Source of the DNA: CAZVLQ01 sp964628185
GTDB lineage: Bacteria > Pseudomonadota > Zetaproteobacteria > Mariprofundales > Mariprofundaceae
Direction: 5' to 3'
DNA length: 6,491 nt
Assembly (NCBI GenBank): GCA_964628185.1
Contig: CAZVLQ010000046.1
Coordinates: 1 to 6,491 of the forward strand
The notes below the pieces were generated by a model. That model made no database searches, was not told the origin of the DNA, and saw nothing but the letters and a program-made list of their open reading frames with translations. Positions 1-6,049 of this stretch are shown piece after piece (positions within the stretch are counted from its first letter, which is position 1; the number at the start of each line of letters is the position of its first letter). A program made the translations under genes and the position numbers.

Positions 1-345
1 TGGCAGAAGGCCCGGAATCTTACCAAGGCCATCTACACAGCAACAAGTACAGGATCTTTAGCACAGGATTTTGGTTTGAAAGATCAGTTAAGGCGTGCAA
101 GTGTGTCAGTGATGTCGAATATTGCCGAAGGCTTTGATCGTGGCGGAAGATCCGAGTTCCACCAGTTTTTGGTGATTGCCAAGGCTTCATGTGCTGAGGT
201 TCGTTCGCAGCTGTATGTCGCCCTGGACGCAGGTTACCTTGAAAAAGATGTGCACCAAAAGTTGTCTGAATCTGCTATGGAAGTATCAAAAATCATCGGT
301 GGTTTACGTAAGGCGGTGCAGAACCAACGGGACATACAGAGATGA
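1..345 (+). CDS. Four-helix bundle protein, S23/23S rRNA intervening-sequence family (5' end outside window)
   Basis: The reading frame is already open at base 1 and ends at TGA 343-345, giving 114 visible residues. Family members are roughly 115-125 residues, so only a few N-terminal residues should be missing. The TTG at 76 is not a credible start, because the frame upstream of it already carries the typical first helix (WQKARNLTKAIY). The family hallmark follows: QLRRASVSVMSNIAEGF, then a Gly/Arg-rich turn and SEFHQFLVIAKAS, and a third helix with AEVRSQL. The family was first seen in insertions within 23S rRNA genes and is a small helical bundle whose cellular role is not settled; the Avd accessory protein of diversity-generating retroelements has a similar fold. 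No rRNA or retroelement sequence lies next to it here. Its stop overlaps the start of the epimerase gene (ATGA), and a heptamer array begins 10 bases after its stop. Family call is secure; function is unknown. Confidence 0.9.
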   Translation, partial: WQKARNLTKAIYTATSTGSLAQDFGLKDQLRRASVSVMSNIAEGFDRGGRSEFHQFLVIAKASCAEVRSQLYVALDAGYLEKDVHQKLSESAMEVSKIIGGLRKAVQNQRDIQR

Positions 346-1394
346 TTCACGATAGCCCTCAGTCCTCAGCCCTCAGTCCTCAGCCCTCCAGGATTTTAGT
401 GACCGGTGCGGCCGGATTTATCGGGTTTCATCTGAGCAAACGACTGCTTGCCGGAGGCGATACCGTGGTGGGCGTGGACAACCTGAGCGACTACTACGAC
501 GTGAACCTGAAGCGGGCGCGCCTGGCCCGACTGGAGAAGCAGCCGGGCTTCCGTTTCATGGCCATGGATATCGCGGACAGGCAAGGTATGGCGGCGCTGT
601 TTGCGGACGAGCATTTCGACAGGGTGATCAACCTGGCGGCACAGGCGGGCGTGCGTTATTCGCTGGAAAATCCGCATGCCTATGTGGACAGTAATCTGAC
701 GGGCTTCGTTAATGTGCTCGAGGGCTGCCGTCATGCCGGGGTGGCACATCTGGTTTATGCCTCCTCCAGTTCGGTTTATGGCGCGAATGAAAGTATGCCG
801 TTTTCGGTGCACGACAACATCGATCATCCGATTTCACTCTATGCGGCGAGCAAGAAAGCAAATGAGCTGATGGCGCATGCCTACAGCCATCTTTACGGCC
901 TGCCGACGACAGGCCTGCGTTTTTTCACCGTGTATGGTCCCTGGGGCCGGCCGGACATGGCGCTGTTTCTGTTTACCAGGGCAATGCTGGCCGGGCGACC
1001 GATCGATGTATTCAACCGCGGCAGGATGAAACGGGATTTCACCTATATTGATGACATCGTCGAGGGCATCGTGCGCGTGCTGGATCGTCCGGCGGCACCG
1101 AATCCGGACTGGGACGGCCGGCGTCCGGACCCCGGCAGCAGCCGGGCCCCGTGGCGTGTGTACAATATCGGTTCGAACAATCCGGTGGATCTGATGGCGT
1201 TCATTGAGGCGATCGAGAAGGCACTGGGGCTAAAAGCGGAAAAAAAGCTGTTGCCCATGCAGCCGGGTGATGTGCCGGCGACCTTCGCCGAGGTGGATGA
1301 TCTGGTCCGGGATACCGGCTACCGGCCGCAAACCTCCATTGAGGACGGCATCACCGCCTTTGTGCGCTGGTATCGCGAATACTATGGCGCGTAG
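342..1394 (+). CDS. NAD-dependent sugar epimerase, UDP-glucuronate 4-epimerase (CapI/LpsL) type
   Basis: This extended short-chain dehydrogenase of 350 residues probably interconverts UDP-glucuronate and UDP-galacturonate in the cytoplasm for capsule, LPS or exopolysaccharide synthesis. It has the NAD-binding glycine motif TGAAGFIG (21-28), VDNLSDYYD (45-53), NLAAQAGVRYS (98-108), a serine run SSSS (141-144), and the catalytic YxxxK pair Y167/K171. RFFTVYGPWGRPDMA (193-207) and the RDFTYIDDIVEGI stretch (231-243) are typical of the UDP-glucuronate 4-epimerase branch rather than GalE. ATG 342 is the only standard start upstream of the first beta strand and overlaps the preceding stop (ATGA), with only a weak ribosome site, so translational coupling is likely. 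Oddly, residues 6-16 are encoded by a heptamer array (356-390), so the usual short 'MxILVTG' start has been replaced. Family call is firm; the exact sugar specificity is inferred. Confidence 0.88.
   Translation: MIHDSPQSSALSPQPSRILVTGAAGFIGFHLSKRLLAGGDTVVGVDNLSDYYDVNLKRARLARLEKQPGFRFMAMDIADRQGMAALFADEHFDRVINLAAQAGVRYSLENPHAYVDSNLTGFVNVLEGCRHAGVAHLVYASSSSVYGANESMPFSVHDNIDHPISLYAASKKANELMAHAYSHLYGLPTTGLRFFTVYGPWGRPDMALFLFTRAMLAGRPIDVFNRGRMKRDFTYIDDIVEGIVRVLDRPAAPNPDWDGRRPDPGSSRAPWRVYNIGSNNPVDLMAFIEAIEKALGLKAEKKLLPMQPGDVPATFAEVDDLVRDTGYRPQTSIEDGITAFVRWYREYYGA
356..390 (+). repeat. Heptamer element 1 (five units, right-end subtype only)
   Basis: Exactly five contiguous 7-bp units alternate CCCTCAG and TCCTCAG, and the last is CCCTCCA. 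The unit type matches the right end of element 2 (CTCAGTC units ending in CTCAAGG; here the end reads CTCCAGG). The array lies inside the epimerase reading frame and encodes its Pro/Ser/Gln-rich N-terminus. Confidence 0.85.
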
Positions 1395-1420
1395 GGGCCT
1401 GTCGGACTTATGAAGGATAA

Positions 1421-1552
1421 AACCGCGGATACACGCGAATGAACGCCAATAAGAGGAAAAAGATGCATGATCCAACCCTGCCGATCATCTGTTCGCTGCA
1501 CGGATATCAACAATGATTTTTGATTCGCGTATATTCGCGTATATTCGCGGTT
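1421..1552. repeat. Inverted repeat with 10-bp internal period in the epimerase-cysC gap
   Basis: The left arm, 1421-1450, and the reverse complement of the right arm, 1523-1552, match at 25 of 30 positions. Each arm consists of three 10-bp units around the core ACGCGAAT. The right arm reads as repeated ATATTCGCGT on the plus strand. About 72 bases of unique sequence separate the arms. The whole element fills most of the 219-base gap between the epimerase stop and the cysC start. It resembles the short CGCGAAT/CGCGGAT-type interspersed repeats common in environmental genomes. It could form a cruciform or an RNA hairpin. No convincing promoter was found in it; TATATT hexamers occur within the right arm but lack a well-spaced -35 box. 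Confidence 0.75.
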
Positions 1553-1613
1553 CAATTTTATCTTCTCTGGTTCCGGCCGCGCCGGGTCAGGAACGGGACG
1601 GGACAGGGTTCGC

Positions 1614-2177
1614 GTGAAGAAAGGATTCTGTCTCTGGTTCACCGGCCTGTCCGGCGCCGGCAAGAGCACGGTGAGCAATGCCGTGCACCACGCCCTGCGT
1701 GAGCGGGGAGTCGCCAATGTGGAGCTGCTGGACGGCGATGAAGTGCGCACCCACTTAACCCGTGGCCTGGGCTTCTCGAAGGAAGATCGCGACACGAACG
1801 TGTTGCGCATCGGCTGGGTTTGCCAGTTGCTGGTCAGGCATGGCGTTCCGGTTATGACGGCGGTGATCTCGCCCTACCGCGAAACGCGGAATCAGGTGCG
1901 CGCCATGGTGGAGAAAGCGGGTGGCGGTGCCGGCGCCTTTATCGAGGTATTCGTCAACGCAAGCGTGGAGGAGTGCGCCCGCCGGGACGTCAAGGGGCTG
2001 TATGCAAAGGCGATGCGCGGTGAGATCCCACAGTTTACCGGCGTATCCGATCCCTACGAAGCGCCGACAGCCCCTGAAATCGAGCTCAATACGGTGCACG
2101 AGAGCGTCCATGCAAGCGCAGCCAGGATAATCGGCTATCTGGAAGACCGTCAATTTCTGGCTGAGGACAAGGCCTGA
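1614..2177 (+). CDS. cysC: Adenylyl-sulfate (APS) kinase
   Basis: This stand-alone kinase of 187 residues phosphorylates adenosine 5'-phosphosulfate to PAPS with ATP in the cytoplasm. It shows the Walker A motif GLSGAGKST (11-19), LDGDEVR (39-45), GLGFSKEDRDTN (51-62), ISPYRETR (85-92), and the C-terminal APS-kinase stretch FTGVSDPYEAP (141-151) followed by PEIEL. The length is normal for a single-domain CysC, with no fused CysN or ATP-sulfurylase domain. The start is GTG 1614, directly before the conserved KKGFCLWFTGLSG; the ribosome site is weak (GACAGGG about 6 bases upstream). The stop overlaps the manC start (TGATG), so the two are translated as a unit. Placed beside nucleotide-sugar genes, it may supply PAPS for glycan sulfation rather than sulfate assimilation. 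That role is inferred: no sulfotransferase and no cysDN are visible in the window. Confidence 0.93.
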   Translation: MKKGFCLWFTGLSGAGKSTVSNAVHHALRERGVANVELLDGDEVRTHLTRGLGFSKEDRDTNVLRIGWVCQLLVRHGVPVMTAVISPYRETRNQVRAMVEKAGGGAGAFIEVFVNASVEECARRDVKGLYAKAMRGEIPQFTGVSDPYEAPTAPEIELNTVHESVHASAARIIGYLEDRQFLAEDKA

Positions 2178-2694
2178 TGGGTAGCCCTGCCCTTTACACA
2201 CAAGTCGTGTCACAGGGTCCTGTGCGGGCGGTAATTCTGGCCGGCGGTTCCGGTTCCAGGCTCTGGCCGCTTTCCCGCGAGCAAATGCCGAAGCAGTTGC
2301 TGAATCTTGTCGGTGAGGCAACGCTGCTGGAGACGACCCTGTCACGACTGGCACCGCTGATTGATCGGGGTGATGTCTGGGTGGTGACCAGTGAAGCGCT
2401 GCAAGCAGGTGAGGGTTACGAGGCATTGCAGGGGCTTCATACCATACTGGAGCCGGTGGGGAGGAATACGGCACCGGCCATTGCCGTGGCGGCGGCGCTG
2501 ATGCTCGATATTCAAAAAGAGGATCCGCTTATGCTCGTATTGCCGGCGGATCATCTGATTCGGGATGAGCAAGGCTTTCATGCCGCCCTGAGGCTGGGGC
2601 TGGACACGGCCGCGGACGGCTGGCTGGTGACCTTCGGCATCCGCCCCACACGCCCGGATACCGGCTTCGGCTACATTCAGGCCGAAGACCCGTC

Positions 2695-2834
2695 TTCAGG
2701 GATCAGGGATCAGGGGTCAGGGATCAGGGATCAGGGGACAGAGGACAGCGATCAGTTATCAGTAAACTGCCGACTGCCGACTGCCGACTGCCGACTTTCT
2801 CCATCCCTCTCCCCTCAGTCCTCAGTCCTCAAGG
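2695..2834 (+). repeat. Heptamer element 2, inside manC
   Basis: Twenty contiguous 7-bp units keep one phase throughout. In order they are TTCAGGG/ATCAGGG types (6 units), GACAGAG, GACAGCG, ATCAGTT, ATCAGTA, AACTGCC, three GACTGCC, GACTTTC, TCCATCC, CTCTCCC, two CTCAGTC and CTCAAGG. The left half is roughly complementary to the right half on the same lattice. The array is open in the manC frame and encodes a quasi-repeating 7-residue peptide (GIRDQGS, GIRDQGT, then a DCRLPTA-like unit). Confidence 0.93.
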
Positions 2835-3685
2835 TGGTCCGCTTTACCGAAAAGCCGGATTATGCCACGGCCGTATCGATGCTTGAGGCCGGTGATTATT
2901 ACTGGAATTCAGGCATGTTTGTATGGAAGGCGTCGGCGATCCTTAAGGAACTGGAGACGCATGTGCCGGAGCTGTGGCGCGTACTTGCCTCCCTGCGCCG
3001 GCGCTGGCGGCGGGGAGAGCCGTGGCAGCAGGTGATTCGGGACGGATTCGCGGCCATGCCGTCCATTTCGATCGACTACGGCGTGATGGAGAAATCCACA
3101 CACGTCAGGCTGGTACCGTGCGAGATCGGCTGGTCGGACGTTGGCAGCTGGGACACGGTGTATGATATCATGAAGCAGGATGCGGCGGGCAACGTCGTAT
3201 CCGGGGATGTGATCACCCTGGATTGCCGTCATTCCCTGCTCAGGAGCCGCTCTCGCCTGCTGGCGGCCGTCGGTCTGGAGGATGTGATTGCCGTGGAAAC
3301 CGACGATGCCGTGCTGCTTGTTCGGCGCGGCGAGAGCCAGCGCGTACGTGAGGTCGTGGATGCCCTGAAAAAGCGGGGTTCACGGGAGCATGTGGCGCAT
3401 CGTACGGTGCACCGGCCCTGGGGCAGCTATACGGTGCTGGAGGATGACGGGGCGGGTTGCAGGGTCAGGCGTATTGAGGTCAAACCGGGTGCATCGCTGG
3501 CTTTGCATCGCCACCATTCCGGGCACTGGATCGTGATTTCTGGCACGGCAACGGTCACGCACGATGGTGAAACATTCACGCTGGCGACAAATGAAAGCCG
3601 CCATATCCCGTCAGGGACTGAGCACCGCCTGGAAAATCATGGCGGCGAGCTACTGCGCCTGATCGAAGTCCGGGCCGAACCGCCC

Positions 3686-3843
<158 letters not shown>

Positions 3844-3846
<3 letters not shown>

Positions 3847-4236
3847 TCCTCCTGATGAGCTAATCAACGACTGAAGCCGTTGTCTGTCACCGGCGGAAGG
3901 ATGGTGGTTGATGCCGAGCAGGATGTCGGCCAGTTCCCGTTCCCCCTTCGCGGCATGCGCATCGGATAGCAGCTCCCGCAGTGCAGCCGCATCATTACCG
4001 CCCACGGAGTGCCGCATGCGCATCAGGGCGCCGGCCAGCGCCTTCTCGCCCGCGGTTGCCTTTGTGTCATGGGTGATCCCGGCCAGGGTGTTTTTTTCAC
4101 CGTCACTCGGATAATGATTCAGGTGCATGACAATCCCGGCCATGGTGCCAACAGCGGAACTTCCTGCGCTCGCCGTGGATGCCATGGCAATAAGCATCAC
4201 GGGCAGGAGCAGAACATAAACAAGCCTTTTCTTCAT
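3844..4236 (-). CDS. Small exported protein with internal GEKxLA-type helical repeats, function unknown
   Basis: I do not recognise a named family. The start is ATG 4236, because it follows a good ribosome site (GAGGAG at 4243-4248, minus strand, 6 bases away) and begins a clear Sec signal peptide. That peptide has MKKR, a hydrophobic core LVYVLLLPVMLIAMA and an A-S-A cleavage site after residue 24. An upstream in-frame ATG at 4278 would bury the signal peptide and is rejected. The mature protein of about 106 residues is probably periplasmic and alpha-helical, without cysteines. It carries an internal repeat: HLNHYPSDGEKNTLAGI near the N-terminus, GEKALAGALMRMRH in the middle, and GERELADILLGINHHPSAGDRQRLQSLI at the end. 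The His-Tyr/His-Pro-Ser pairs recur about 74 residues apart. The gene is convergent with manC and is bracketed by heptamer elements 3 and 4. Confidence 0.75.
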
Positions 4237-4273
4237 CACAGTCTCCTCGGTGCATGGTCTGCAATATCCAGGT

Positions 4274-4279
4274 ATCATA
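4274..4279 (-). promoter_or_regulatory. Possible -10 box for the exported-protein gene
   Basis: TATGAT on the minus strand lies 37 bases upstream of the ATG at 4236, beyond its ribosome site. No good -35 box is visible; that position would fall inside heptamer element 4. The call is tentative. Confidence 0.3.
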
Positions 4280-4286
4280 CAAAGCC

Positions 4287-4408
4287 TCCAGTAGGCAGTT
4301 ATCAGTTATCAGTAGTCAGCTTTCAGCTTTCAGTTTTCAGTTTTCAGTTTTCAGCTTTTAACTGCCGACTGCCTACTTTCTTCTGCCTGCTTTTTTCATC
4401 CCTCACAC
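4287..4408 (+). repeat. Heptamer element 4
   Basis: Ten xxCAGxx units run from TCCAGTA at 4287 through ATCAGTT, GTCAGCT and several TTCAGTT to TTCAGCT at 4356. They are followed by TTT, AACTGCC, GACTGCC, TACTTTC, TTCTGCC and a degenerate pyrimidine-rich end (TTCATCC, CTCACAC). The order and orientation are the same as in elements 3 and 5. It lies just upstream of the minus-strand exported-protein gene, so it may overlap that gene's promoter region. Confidence 0.9.
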
Positions 4409-4643
4409 CCGGATATACCACCATTGTAGCAGATAGTTAGTTTCCACAATCAATGAACTACGGAAAACAGTGGTCGTTATTGCGCTTTCTTCCGCTGCAA
4501 AATCACACCCGCCGATCACTGTCCCCATCGCTTGCCAGGGGAAGAGGCTGTTGCGATTGTCTATCAGATACGTATTGTCGCCAAACATCGTCTGGAAAAA
4601 ATAGAGCTTGCTTCCTGCGAGGACATGAAAAAAGTGCCAAAAC
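4409..4643. other. Gene-poor stretch without a recognised gene
   Basis: No supported gene, RNA gene or mobile element is seen here. A minus-strand frame stays open from about 4690 down to 4403 and includes the stretch MFGDNTYLIDNRNS and then FPWQAMGTVIGG. It has no ribosome site that I trust and no recognised domain, so it may be a gene relic or chance. A plus-strand frame at 4453-4701 runs through the mntA promoter and looks spurious. A small imperfect inverted repeat (GTTTCC near 4440, GGAAAAC near 4463) is present. The stretch ends at the mntA promoter. Confidence 0.4.
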
Positions 4644-4670
4644 TTGGATGATGGAAGGTAATGGTATAAT
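4644..4670 (+). promoter_or_regulatory. Extended -10 promoter for mntA-hepT
   Basis: A perfect TATAAT at 4665-4670 is preceded by the extended -10 dinucleotide (TGG at 4662-4664). A weak -35 (TTGGAT, 4644-4649) sits 15 bases upstream. Transcription would start near 4677 and leave a leader of about 60 bases. That leader holds two GACCGTA copies (4680-4686 and 4708-4714) and a small palindrome GTAG-CTC-CTAC (4684-4694), both candidate operator sites for autoregulation. The ribosome site is GGGAGGGGG (4727-4735). Confidence 0.65.
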
Positions 4671-4736
4671 GATAGACCTGACCGTAGCTCCTACAAAGTA
4701 AAAGCCCGACCGTATGCCACATCAAAGGGAGGGGGT

Positions 4737-5150
4737 ATGAACAAGCCCGAGAATGCAAATCCAGGTATTTCCGCACGTATCAGGCGAGTCTTGGAAAGAT
4801 ACCCTTTTATCCGTTTGGCTTTGTTATTCGGATCCCTTGCCAAAGGGTGCGCCCGACCAGGAAGTGATGTTGATCTTGCAGTTGAAGCGGATCAACCGCT
4901 TGGGATTCATGAGAAAATGGCGTTGATATCCGACATTGCAGAAGAATTTGGACGACCAGTTGATCTGGTTGATTTGTCCACAGCGGGTGAACCTTTATTA
5001 GGGCAGATTTTAGCGGGTGGTAAAATTATACTGGGCGATAATCCTCGTTATGTGCGCTTGTTGACCCGTCACCTTTTTAATCAGGCGGATTTCATGCCCT
5101 ATCGGAGCAGGATACTGCGGGAAAGGAGACAGGCATGGATTGGACTGTAA
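4737..5150 (+). CDS. mntA: MntA-type antitoxin, minimal nucleotidyltransferase
   Basis: This protein of 137 residues belongs to the MNT nucleotidyltransferase family. It has the active-site pattern GS-x10-DxD: G32-S33, then D44 and D46 (LLFGSLAKG ... GSDVDLAVE), and a third acidic position in PVDLVDL (D76). In characterised MntA-HepT systems the MNT protein neutralises the HepT RNase by transferring AMP units to a tyrosine near the RNase motif. All residues needed for that chemistry appear present. ATG 4737 is preceded by a very strong purine-rich ribosome site. The 3' end overlaps hepT by 16 bases, which supports coupled translation and a functional pair. The whole operon appears less GC-rich than the polysaccharide genes upstream, consistent with horizontal acquisition. 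Confidence 0.88.
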   Translation: MNKPENANPGISARIRRVLERYPFIRLALLFGSLAKGCARPGSDVDLAVEADQPLGIHEKMALISDIAEEFGRPVDLVDLSTAGEPLLGQILAGGKIILGDNPRYVRLLTRHLFNQADFMPYRSRILRERRQAWIGL

Positions 5151-5563
5151 TTGAACAGAAACTGGAGTCCCTGCGCCGGTCTCTGCGCAGGGTAGAAGAA
5201 AAATGTCCGGAGAATGTCGATACCTTGGTAAAGGATTACGATGCGCAGGATATTCTTGCGCTGAATCTGTCCCGTGCTGTTCAGATTTGTGTGGATATTG
5301 GCGCAAGCCTGATTTCAGGGACTGAGTTTCCGCCTCCGGATACCATGGGGCAAGTGTTCGATATATTATGCGAAGCAGGAATCATCCAATCCGAATTGGC
5401 TGAGCGGATGAAAAAGGCCGTGGGCTTTCGTAATCTTGCGGTACACAACTATGAGGCTATTAATTGGGCTGTTGTTCACGCTATAGCACGAAACCATCTG
5501 TCTGATTTTGAATCTTTTGCCAAGGCTGTTGCTGAACTTCAGTGCAGGGAAGAGCAAGAATGA
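5135..5563 (+). CDS. hepT: HepT-like RNase toxin (DUF86)
   Basis: This 142-residue, mainly helical HEPN-superfamily protein has an intact RX4HXY RNase motif: R99, H104 and Y106 in GFRNLAVHNYEAI. Established work on HepT/MntA shows that this motif cuts RNA and that its tyrosine is the target of MntA-catalysed AMP addition. The N-terminal helix (IEQKLESLRRSLRRVEEK) and the central helices (YDAQDILALNLSRAVQICVDIGASLI) match the family pattern. The start is ATG 5135 inside the mntA end, with the ribosome site GGAG at 5125-5128. The stop TGA 5561-5563 overlaps an ATG (ATGA) that may have been the original start of a third gene, now a relic. Full length and no missing residues suggest an active toxin. 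Confidence 0.9.
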   Translation: MDWTVIEQKLESLRRSLRRVEEKCPENVDTLVKDYDAQDILALNLSRAVQICVDIGASLISGTEFPPPDTMGQVFDILCEAGIIQSELAERMKKAVGFRNLAVHNYEAINWAVVHAIARNHLSDFESFAKAVAELQCREEQE

Positions 5564-5675
5564 GCAACGCATCGAGGAAAAAGCACGCCTGCGAGCCGTT
5601 CGCGAAGGAACGTCCGTCAATGCCGTATTGCGGGAATTTATGGAGTCCTATGCCGGGATTCAGGGAGACCAGTAG
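5560..5675 (+). pseudogene. Remnant of a ribbon-helix-helix antitoxin gene
   Basis: The frame ending at TAG 5673-5675 reads QRIEEKARLRAVREGTSV and then NAVLREFMESYAG (about 5565-5657). It matches the second and third segments of CopG/FitA-like RHH antitoxins, and aligns with WARVWAAEHNTSVSRIL of the intact antitoxin at 5822 (shared A-R, A and T-S-V). The N-terminal DNA-contacting beta strand is missing. An ATG overlapping the hepT stop (5560-5562) opens MSNA in a different frame, as if a small deletion with a frameshift removed the strand. The C-terminal residues and the stop codon come from the start of heptamer element 5. It is probably a dead antitoxin gene left after loss of its toxin partner. 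Confidence 0.6.
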
Positions 5676-5775
5676 TCAGCCTTCAGCTTTCAGCTTTTGA
5701 CTGCCTACTGCCAACTTTCTTTCCCTCTCAGTCCTCAGTCCTTTCCTCTCTTTCTTCTGCCAACTTTCTTTTTCC
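5668..5775 (+). repeat. Heptamer element 5
   Basis: The units are ACCAGTA, GTCAGCC and two TTCAGCT, then TTT, GACTGCC, TACTGCC, AACTTTC, TTTCCCT, two CTCAGTC, and a second pyrimidine block that includes TTCTGCC and AACTTTC again. It has the same order and orientation as elements 2-4, with fewer left-half units. It occupies most of the gap between the RHH relic and the antitoxin promoter. Confidence 0.88.
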
Positions 5776-5786
5776 CCCGCTGGATT

Positions 5787-5815
5787 TTGACAATTAAATC
5801 GTGCAGCACTAGAAT
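5787..5815 (+). promoter_or_regulatory. Near-consensus promoter with overlapping operator-like repeats for the RHH antitoxin-PIN toxin operon
   Basis: TTGACA (5787-5792), a 17-base spacer and TAGAAT (5810-5815) form an almost ideal sigma-70 promoter. Transcription should start about 7 bases later, at or next to ATG 5822, so the mRNA is predicted to be leaderless. There is indeed no Shine-Dalgarno sequence before that ATG. AATCGTGC is directly repeated at 5797-5804 and 5813-5820, and GTGC-A-GCAC (5801-5809) is palindromic. Both lie across the spacer and -10 box, where an RHH autorepressor would be expected to bind. Confidence 0.8.
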
Positions 5816-5821
5816 CGTGCT

Positions 5822-6049
5822 ATGAAAAACATCACGATTAAACTTGAAAATGATGTTGCCAGGTGGGCCAGGGTCTGGGCAGCCGAACACAATACCAGTG
5901 TTTCACGCATCCTTGGCGATATTCTTAAGCGCATGAAGAAAGAGAAGACGGGCTATGCACGGGCCATGCAGCACTACCTGTCTGTTGAACCCCGGTGCTT
6001 AAAGCAGTCAGGCAGTTATCCTGCGCGGAACGATCTGCATGAACGCTAA
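5822..6049 (+). CDS. Ribbon-helix-helix antitoxin of a PIN-toxin module
   Basis: This protein of 75 residues has an N-terminal RHH fold of the CopG/Arc type. The beta strand is MKNITIKLEN (1-10), helix 1 is DVARWARVWAAEHN, the turn is TSV, and helix 2 is SRILGDILKRMKKEK. The remaining tail of about 30 residues (YARAMQHYL onward) should bind and block the toxin. RHH antitoxins repress their own operon as dimers, and the promoter here carries matching short repeats. The ATG at 5822 is chosen because it directly follows the -10 box and opens the beta strand. The gene overlaps the toxin gene by 11 bases, so the two are co-translated. It resembles FitA/VapB-type partners of PIN toxins in role; I could not assign a specific subfamily. 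Confidence 0.85.
   Translation: MKNITIKLENDVARWARVWAAEHNTSVSRILGDILKRMKKEKTGYARAMQHYLSVEPRCLKQSGSYPARNDLHER

Noticed and set aside
1..345. Diversity-generating retroelement accessory (Avd) gene
   Set aside because: The fold family is similar, but no reverse transcriptase or template/variable repeat is visible; the sequence fits the general S23 family.
1..345. 23S rRNA intervening sequence
   Set aside because: No rRNA sequence flanks the gene; it leads directly into a sugar epimerase gene.
1755..2474. Long minus-strand open frame (239 codons) across cysC and manC
   Set aside because: It lies opposite two well-supported genes, has no recognisable domain, and is a typical shadow in GC-rich coding DNA.
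2695..2834. CRISPR array
   Set aside because: Units are 7 bp and contiguous, with no 20-40 base spacers; no cas genes are present.
4237..4278. Upstream ATG extension of the exported protein
   Set aside because: It would place 14 residues before a clear signal peptide, and the ribosome site GAGGAG fits the ATG at 4236.
4009..4440. Plus-strand open frame of 143 codons
   Set aside because: It is antisense to the signal-peptide gene and its second half is translated heptamer array.
4453..4701. Plus-strand open frame of 82 codons before mntA
   Set aside because: It runs through the mntA promoter, has no ribosome site, and its composition is not protein-like.
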